Origin: Siphonodentalium dalli
Lineage: Eukaryota > Mollusca > Scaphopoda > Gadilida > Siphonodentaliidae
Direction of reading: 5' to 3'
NCBI GenBank assembly: GCA_032622095.1
Contig: CP136069.1
Location: 120,458,126-120,522,125 of the forward strand
DNA: 64,000 bases
The notes beneath the pieces were generated by a model. It was not told the DNA's origin. It ran no database searches and worked only from the letters and a program-made list of their open reading frames with translations. The translations under genes were made by a program, and so were the position numbers. This document shows positions 57,551 to 64,000 of the stretch, in pieces (position 1 is the first letter of the stretch; the number at the start of each line of letters is the position of its first letter).

Positions 57551-57562
57551 AATTCACCATTG

Positions 57563-59060
57563 CATATGTCCCTGAGTCCTGACACCCTGCTTTATAAATA
57601 TCGTAGTCATGTCTGTCGTGTCTGTTTTCTACGAGTGATTAATCTAATATGCAGCAATGTATGCTATTCATATAATTATGAACATATTATACAGCTTTAA
57701 ATTTGAATGCATGGTGTTGCTGTTTGTCTTCATTCGGCGAAAAGGTTGCCTAGCTACGAGTTCCCAACTACGTCACATTTCCTCTCTTGTGTTATACAGT
57801 TATACATGTATGCGCAAAATTTACAACATGGAATATTTAAGTAAAACATTATATTGTAATTCTTGCCCAGATAATCCCGGCTGATACATTCAATTAACTC
57901 CCTTAGTTATTGGAAGCTTTCGAGAACCAGCCCCTCCCCAATCATGGATTATGGTAGAAAATGTTATAATTCAAGCTTGTGACAGTTAGGAGCTTGTTCA
58001 ACCTTTGGCTTGAGAAACATATATATAAATGGGGGGGGGGGGTGTCACTCTTTTTAATTTCAACGCTGTACCTGCATTATTTTTTGGCGCTATAATGAAT
58101 ATTTTCAATCCCAATTGAATTAATGTTATCACATGACCTCGCTCTCAAATTATCAGAGAAATCTCAACAAGCCGGTATCATCCTATAAAAGAATTCTGCA
58201 TATTTTATTTTTGTTTTGGATGACCCTGTTTCCAAGAAATGACAAATCAATTATAAAATCGACCGGCTCTAATCCACTTTTCGAAATGAATTATAACTCG
58301 TGAAAAACAGCAACATATATCAGACAAGAATTACTCATTTCGGCATCCATGAAAGAAGACATGTTTATGACTGGCCTGAAATTTCTTGATGGCAGTTTGT
58401 TTGATAATGGCTTATAACTACTCACTTGTGAAATTGACCTCTCGCGCGCAGGTGATTAATTTTGTCAATTATTGGTGTGGCCATGTAAAATACATGTATT
58501 TTACATACAGACATTACATGCATGTGTGTATCCACCCTTACACTGATCATTATAATTTGACCAATCATATTCTACGATAACTGCAATAGATACACCTGTT
58601 TTATTAAACACATCACAACACTGTCCGAAAAGCAAAAACAGCGAGCGTTGTGTATTTTCCAGATAGCTGTCGAACCAATATTTACAATACAGTTTCAATA
58701 TGGTTAATTTATTAATTATACTGTTTATGGTAAACTCTGAACATAAAATAATTAAAGTTACACATATTGTTTGGAACTTTGATTCTGCAAACCTGATATA
58801 CTTACTACACACCATCAAACACTTTAGCTGCTTTAGTACGGGATTTTGAATGTTATTCTGACGGAAACAAAATAGTCTATTGTTTTATCACCATTATTTT
58901 AGCTAAAGAAAGCAAATTTTCGGTCAAATATATTTCAAGGAAGAAACTAATATCACTGCTTCGTCTTGCTGTTAAGTTGAACGGTGCCTAAAGAAAGATA
59001 TAGTCCCAAAACAATATGTGCCTTTAAATATTTCCGAAAGTCACTGGTACGAAAGTAGGC
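57563..59060. other. No supported gene; inside the LINE insertion
   Basis: AT-rich DNA with an 11-base G run near 58029-58040. Frames such as 58501-58818 (minus) show no known family. It may contain older nested insertions that lengthen the LINE's 3' part. Confidence 0.5.
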
Positions 59061-59199
59061 CAGGTCATGGCAGAGTCCGCTCTTCCATGTCCTGGATCGA
59101 GAGCATGAGCGAATGCGTGTATTATGTCTTTTCTCTTTTGTTATTCTTTGTTCACAATAAAAAATTTATAAAAAAAAAAAAAAAATGTATTTGATACTC

Positions 59200-59520
59200 A
59201 ATTTTTGTTCCAATTAATTATTTTCAGCATTTTTGGATTTTGGACAATTGATACAAGTGCATGTTGTCAAATCCCTGAACCAAACCGACACATTTGCAAC
59301 CAAGCCGGGTCATATGACACACCAAATGTGTTATCTGGCACATGCGACACACATTATGAGGACAAATTGGCCGACACATTTGGATAATTTTTTGTCATAA
59401 TTATATGTGTCAGATGACCTATTTGAGCGACACAGGCTTTTTAGCAGGTGTGTCATTTGACCTATTTGTATGACCATAGATGTGTCAGATGACACAGATT
59501 ATTTCCCTCCTAGTGTATAC
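59200..59520. repeat. Degenerate TGTGTCA/TGACACA cluster
   Basis: Many short direct and inverted copies of GACACATTTG, TGTGTCAGATGAC and TGACCTATTTG. Probably a decayed foldback element; no ends can be set. Confidence 0.45.
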
Positions 59521-59739
59521 GTATATAGTGTGCCATTGACGAATACTTAAGATACCTCCCAAAACAATTACCACCAACCCACAGGGTTTTCTTCAATACC
59601 CTGTGACCCAAAATGGAATAAAAGGTCAGCAGACCACAATGTCCCCCAAAAACGTGGCAAGTCGATGCCGCTTTGTTAAAGAAATTAAAAGAAATGTTGA
59701 AATTTTCTAAGTCGAAACTCCGTAAAAAAAAAAAAAATT

Positions 59740-60760
59740 CCGTCATCTACATGTGTATATACATGTTGCATATGTCCAATATGTGGGTAACAATATTCTG
59801 AAGATTCAAACATCTATTATCAAAACTGTAAGAGGAGTTGATTACACCATGAAGGTACCCTCATACAGAAAATTATAAAAATGTTGAAAAAGTTTAATAA
59901 TTCCGTAAAAAATAATTTTTCCTCCATTTATATACATCTCCAATATGTGGGTAAAAATACTTTGAAGTTTCAAATATCTACGATAAAAAATGTAGGAGGA
60001 GTTGATTACACCACGAAGGTACCTCATACAGAAAATTATAATGGGTTAATAACTCCGTCAAATTTTTTTTTTTCCGTCATGTATATATGTTGCACATCTT
60101 CAATATACGGGCAACAATAATCTGAAGTTACAAATCTCTAGGATGAAAACTGTAGGAGGAGTTGATTACACCATGAAGGTACCCTCATACAGAACATTTT
60201 TAAAAATGTTGAAATTTTCAAGTCGAAAAGAGTTAAAGACATATTATGTACTTGTTCGGGTGCGTGAAACTGATAAGTTAGTGTTCAGGCGCTATGCCAG
60301 CTGGAGGAATCTAGCATTCTACCAACGTCGCCAAAAATCTCAAGCAATTCGACCACACCCCATCCGCAGAAAACATCGTCTGAAATACGCTGAATTGTAA
60401 ATATTTACTACTTGAATCGGGACGCATCTATCGGCGATAAACTAACGAAACACATTTTGCCATCGACAGTCGCTGCATTTAATTAATATATAAGAATGAC
60501 GGTGTGTGTTGTCAATTTGTATATAAAATTTGTAACAATAACTACTTTGAACAAGAATATTCTACATTCCTATTTTGATCACCCTACCGGAGTGTTTCAC
60601 ATCACTTTAATAACTTTGTCAAAAAATAATTTGTCCGTCATCTATATACATGTTGTATATCTTCAATATATGGGCAACAACGTTCTGAAGTTTCAAATCT
60701 CTAGGATGAAAACTGTAGGAGTTGATTACACCATGAAGGTACCCAAAAGTGTGACGGACG
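59740..60760. repeat. Four diverged copies of a ~140-180 bp repeat
   Basis: Each copy holds CCGTCAT-TATATAC, CAATATGTGGGTAACAAT (or relatives), TGAAGTTTCAAATCTCTAGG and GTAGGAGGAGTTGATTACAC-CATGAAGGTACC. Copies end near 59865, 60030, 60185 and 60745. The last runs into GTGACGGACGGACCGACGG. Similar GTCCGTCCGTCC tracts lie at 61825-61850. The frame at 60143-60400 (85 codons) begins in such a repeat; its second half, rich in Arg and Lys, has no recognised family. Confidence 0.75.
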
Positions 60761-60979
60761 GACCGACGGATAGAGCCCGCAATCATCTTTATGTCCGATT
60801 TTCACGACAGTGTAGGGTGGCTGTTGACGATTTGTTAAGATTGTAAGAACTTTTGTGAATTCCGATTATTTTGCCTGTTTCAGTTGGCTAACACAATAAC
60901 AGTGAATGACTAGCAATATTAATGTAAAGTAAATTAAACTTATTGAGGAGGAACAAATATATTTCTGGAATACAGTCTG

Positions 60980-61195
60980 GTTAACAGGGCTTGAACCCCC
61001 AAATTGAAGTTCAGGCTGCTAAACCCTAGTTTGGTTCTTTTTCCAAAAAAAAAATCGCTGAAAAATGGTGAGCTTACTACATCGATGTGAATTGAACTAA
61101 AAATATTATTGATTGCGGTGATTTCTGGGGGAAACCCGAAATTGGGGGTTATGCCCCTAAAACCCTAACTTAGGTGCTTTTTTTTAAAAATCAGC
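60980..61195. repeat. Two related blocks with AACCCCCAAATT / AAATTGGGGGTT
   Basis: GAACCCCCAAATTGAAG with CTAAACCCTAGTTTGG (60991-61035) is echoed by CCGAAATTGGGGGTTATG with CTAAAACCCTAACTTAGG (61134-61173). The first part is inverted and the second direct. No gene. Confidence 0.4.
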
Positions 61196-62254
61196 CTGCA
61201 CCATGAAATTCCTCATCGAAAATTACCTTAGAAATCATTCTCAATATAAAGTTAACACAATTTCCCTAAAGAGCGCGTTTCTGAGACTAACAAAATAAAA
61301 TGCAACGGACAACGCAAAGCCAGAAAAGCCCGTAACGTCAAATCCAAAAAAAACCTGAAAAATAGATTTCTCAATTTTCCCACCAAAGAAGATTCTATAA
61401 CGTTAGTTATTTATGGCGTCGTGTTCTAGATCTCGGACACGGCGAGGTGAAGTGACGTCATCTGGCATTGAGCGTCATGAGACAAAGTGCATTTGAACTG
61501 GCTGCAATATAGAATTGTATGTGACGTTCCAATGTTGATTGCGCTGTAACAGGGATGTTTACGTTCCCTGGCTGTAACCTACCAAGCCGATCATCGGCTA
61601 GTACGTTTTTGATGTTTTATAATAAATTGCTGTGGGCCTATATTATGTATTTTATCGCTTCGTATCTAGGCGATATGCTACTATACCGATAGGCCTACTG
61701 TGTAATGATATGGAGGGAAATACATATGAAAGTATGTTGGTTCAACTTATGGATTTTATGAATATGGTGGACAGTCTCTCCCACGAATCTGTTAATTGTC
61801 CCCCGAATTGACTATTAAAATAGCCGGTGTCCGTCCGTCCGTCGAGCCGTGCGTCGGAAATGGTTTCTTGATGATAACTTTAGTTTCGGTTATTTAGATC
61901 AAAAGCAAATTTCATAAGTGAGTTTATCAGTTATACAGGCTAAGTTCGAATATGGGTTTGCTCCGCCCATTTTTGCGAGAGTTATGGCCCTTTTTCGACT
62001 TAGAATCCTGTCAATTTCTGGTTTCGGGATGATAACTTTAGTGTGTGTGATCATATCTGAATAAAATTTAGTATGATAGTTTATCCACCATTTCATGGGA
62101 CACTGGTTGGATTGTTCTGAAATTTAGTATCGGATTTAGGGTCCTTAATTGTTATTTTTTTCTTCAGAAAAGCTGATGCCCCCAATGAAGCCACTTTTTC
62201 GGGGGACACTGTGGCTAGACGGCCTTTTATTTCTATATATAAATGTCTACAAAA

Positions 62255-62335
62255 CAAACGCAGAATTAGCGCAGCGGTCAAACGCCAATAGTGGTCGGGT
62301 ACCCATACCCATGGTAGAACAAGTTGAAACAAAAA
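62255..62335 (+). ncRNA. Possible tRNA-derived SINE head
   Basis: AATTAGCGCAGCGGTCAAACGC matches the pol III A box (TRGCNNAGNNGG). A weak B-box-like GGTCGGGTACCC follows about 30 bases later. No cloverleaf closes. It could equally be chance. Confidence 0.25.
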
Positions 62336-62467
62336 ATATTGAAGGATAAATATATAAGGGAAACTGGGGTGGAGTGGGACATATTAGATACTATGGACAG
62401 TGGAGATAACTCCATGATGATAGGCCTACCATCGGTGGATGAGTTGCCTCGTCGGTTACGTAGCGAT

Positions 62468-62752
62468 TCTCCGAAGACCCATAACTCCGAAGGTCCGATT
62501 CTCCGACGCCCCGATTCTCCGAAAGCCCATAACTCCGAAGTCCAGATTCTCCGAAATCCCATAACTCCGAAGACCCATAACTCCGAAAGCCCATAACTCC
62601 GAAGGCCTATAACTCCGAACGCCCATAACCCCGAAGACCTATAACTCCGAAAGCCCATAACTCCGAAGGTCTATAACTCCGAACGCCCATAACTCCGAAG
62701 GTCTATAACTCCGAAGGGCCGATTCTCCGAAGGTCCGATTCTCCGAAGATCA
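62468..62752. repeat. 16-bp tandem repeat, ~18 copies, two alternating variants
   Basis: Units are TCCGAAGRCCCATAAC or TCCGAAGGTCCGATTC. They are intermixed rather than clustered, so both variants arose before amplification or were mixed by conversion. The 126-codon minus frame here (62278-62658) merely rotates through the three phases of the unit. Confidence 0.92.
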
Positions 62753-62783
62753 TGTCTTATCGCTTATTAAATAGTGTACAGTC

Positions 62784-63047
62784 CAGTGGCGGAGTCAATG
62801 GGGTCCTATGGAAGACCCCCCCCCCAAACGTCAAATATCATGTAAACGTCCGGAAATCCCTCCTAGGCATTCAAATATTCACAGTGTTCCTGCCCAGGGG
62901 AGCCCCCGGACCAACGATTGGGGGCGACCCCTCCCATACATGCGCTCCCCAAATCAGGCCTTCGTGATATGCTTTCTATGCATGATATATCCCCCACATA
63001 TGCTAATTAATGTGCACCCCTAAATGGGAACCCTGGCTCCGCCACTG
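62784..63047. mobile_element. hAT-like MITE, 264 bp
   Basis: Ends are inverted: CAGTGGCGGAGTCAATGGGG on the left and CAGTGGCGGAGCCAGGGTTC on the right. CAGTGGCG-type ends are common in animal hAT elements. An 8-bp duplicate is not clear (GTGTACAG against GTGTGCAC). C-run near 62818. Confidence 0.6.
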
Positions 63048-63276
63048 GTGTGCACCGGGTATATTATAACGAAACGCTGCAAGAATGTCAGAGTAGCCTA
63101 ACATGCACAGGGGCGAACGGGGGCCAAAGGGGCAGAACTCGCCCTTTTTTCTGGCGACTGAAAATACTTCAAAGAAATGCGTTCTGTTTGATCTCGGGAT
63201 GCTGACGTCACACTCATTTCCTGCCACAATGTCTCTGCAAACTGTGGCACCAAGATCGTTTAATGTTGTCGCAAAT

Positions 63277-63781
63277 ACTGCACGCACTCTTAGAACAAAT
63301 GTGTATAAATACTACACAAAATGTGTTACATTTGATCTTAAACAAAATTGTGTAGAAATGACACATGACATATAATTATTAAATGTGTCGGTGGAATATC
63401 ATCAACGTTGAATATGATTGAATATGAGTGTATCATAGTTATTAGATGACATGTGTTCTATTAGAGACACAAAACTCGTAAAGGCTACAACAGAACAAAA
63501 AATTGACAGCAGCTTTAAACTTTGTTATAATTGTGTAGCACCCAGTTTTAAAGCAGCTGCCAATTTTTTATTATGGCAGCTTTTACGAGGTTTATGTCTC
63601 AAATAGAACATATATCTCATCTATTAACTATAATATACTCACATATTCACTCATATTCAATGTTGAGAAAATTTCACCGACACATTTATGTCATGTTGCA
63701 TTTCTACACAATTTTGTTTAAGATCAAATGTAACACATATTGTGTAGTGTTTATACACATTTGTTCTAAGAGTGCATGCAC
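63277..63781. mobile_element. Foldback MITE, ~505 bp
   Basis: The arms (about 240 bp each) start TGCACGCACTCTTAGAACAA and TGCATGCACTCTTAGAACAA and meet near 63530. Shared blocks include AATGTGTTACATTTGATCTT and AAACAAAATTGTGTAGAAAT. Arms differ at perhaps one site in ten, so this is older than the palindromes at 48641 and 49967. Confidence 0.85.
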
Positions 63782-64000
63782 CGCCAAAGATGGCGGCAAT
63801 ATCAGAGAGAATAGATAGTTTGATGCTACTGACCAATTGAAGACGATGTTGCATTTCAAAATAATGACGTCAACAAAATGCTGATCTCAATTTCAGTCTG
63901 AATTTCATTTCATTTTCACTTCGGATCGCGATGGTACGGTGGCTGGTTTAGGACATGGGAATTTTTTTTTTATTTCGTGGCCACGAAATACTAATTCGTG
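63782..64000. other. No supported gene to the right edge
   Basis: Unique sequence ending in a short palindromic stretch (CACGAAAT and ATTTCGTGGCCACGAAAT-like) cut by the window edge. Confidence 0.5.

Larger units (their letters stand above)
55581..59185 (+). mobile_element. 5'-truncated L1/Tx1-type LINE with 15-bp target duplication
   Basis: AAATGTATTTGATAC occurs at 55566-55580 and again at 59183-59197, right after a poly(A) run (59171-59185; some As are shared with the duplicate). Between lie an ORF2 C-terminal fragment and a 2.2-kb stretch ending in CTTTTGTTATTCTTTG...AATAAAAA and poly(A). The stretch is long for a 3' UTR and holds at least one later insertion (57470-57550), perhaps more. 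The target duplicate fixes the 5' end precisely. Confidence 0.85.

Noticed and set aside
60143-60400. 85-codon ORF rich in Arg/Lys at its end
   Set aside because: It starts inside a dispersed repeat; no splice site or family supports it, though an exon cannot be excluded.
62278-62658. 126-codon minus ORF rich in RSYGSSELW-like repeats
   Set aside because: Generated by the 16-bp tandem repeat rotating through frames.

Overview
The window looks like repeat-rich, AT-rich nuclear DNA from an animal, most likely a marine lophotrochozoan such as a mollusc. The reasons are a GT11-type alpha-1,2-fucosyltransferase with a splice acceptor at the start of its exon, a Ty3/Gypsy retrotransposon, Jockey/CR1-like and L1/Tx1-like LINE fragments, a 5S-like pol III fragment, Helitron-like elements with microsatellite heads, many foldback MITEs and several different minisatellites. 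Nothing is prokaryotic. The species call is inference; no marker gene settles it.

Layout. 1-2962: 27-bp minisatellite running off the left edge. 2963-8010: unique and degenerate DNA with a ~59-bp and an 83-bp tandem array. 8311-8815: foldback MITE. 8997-13790: a 63-bp satellite split by a ~3.85 kb inverted-repeat element (arms 9367-10803 and 11838-13219), each arm with an 85-codon ORF and decayed zinc-finger-like (possibly BIR) coding sequence. 13930-20588: a head-to-tail run of Helitron-like elements whose 3' CTAG abuts the 5' TC of the next. 21439-31093: a very young Ty3/Gypsy retrotransposon on the minus strand with near-identical LTRs, gag, and a pol broken by two frame changes. 31458-33412: hAT-like element with a perfect 8-bp target duplication, itself hosting a PIF/Harbinger-like MITE. 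34819-36000: a THAP-like exon fragment and a possible promoter. 36183-38200: 5'-truncated Jockey/CR1-type LINE. 39090-39518: foldback MITE. 41190-41268: 5S-rRNA-like fragment. 41555-45576: 51-bp minisatellite that runs directly into the fucosyltransferase exon (45577-46676). 46877-47490: second LINE remnant. 48415-51373: palindromes and a MITE containing a 31-bp minisatellite. 52360-54220: duplicated block with alternating-orientation hairpin motifs. 55581-59185: 5'-truncated L1/Tx1-type LINE with a 15-bp target duplication. 59200-64000: diverged repeats, a 16-bp array and two MITEs.

The only convincing host gene is the fucosyltransferase. Its upstream minisatellite appears to be an amplified copy of its own splice acceptor and membrane-anchor coding start. 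The rest is mobile or tandemly repeated DNA whose order of insertion can often be read from nesting and target duplications. Unit counts are approximate, and family names rest on motifs read by eye, without database searches.
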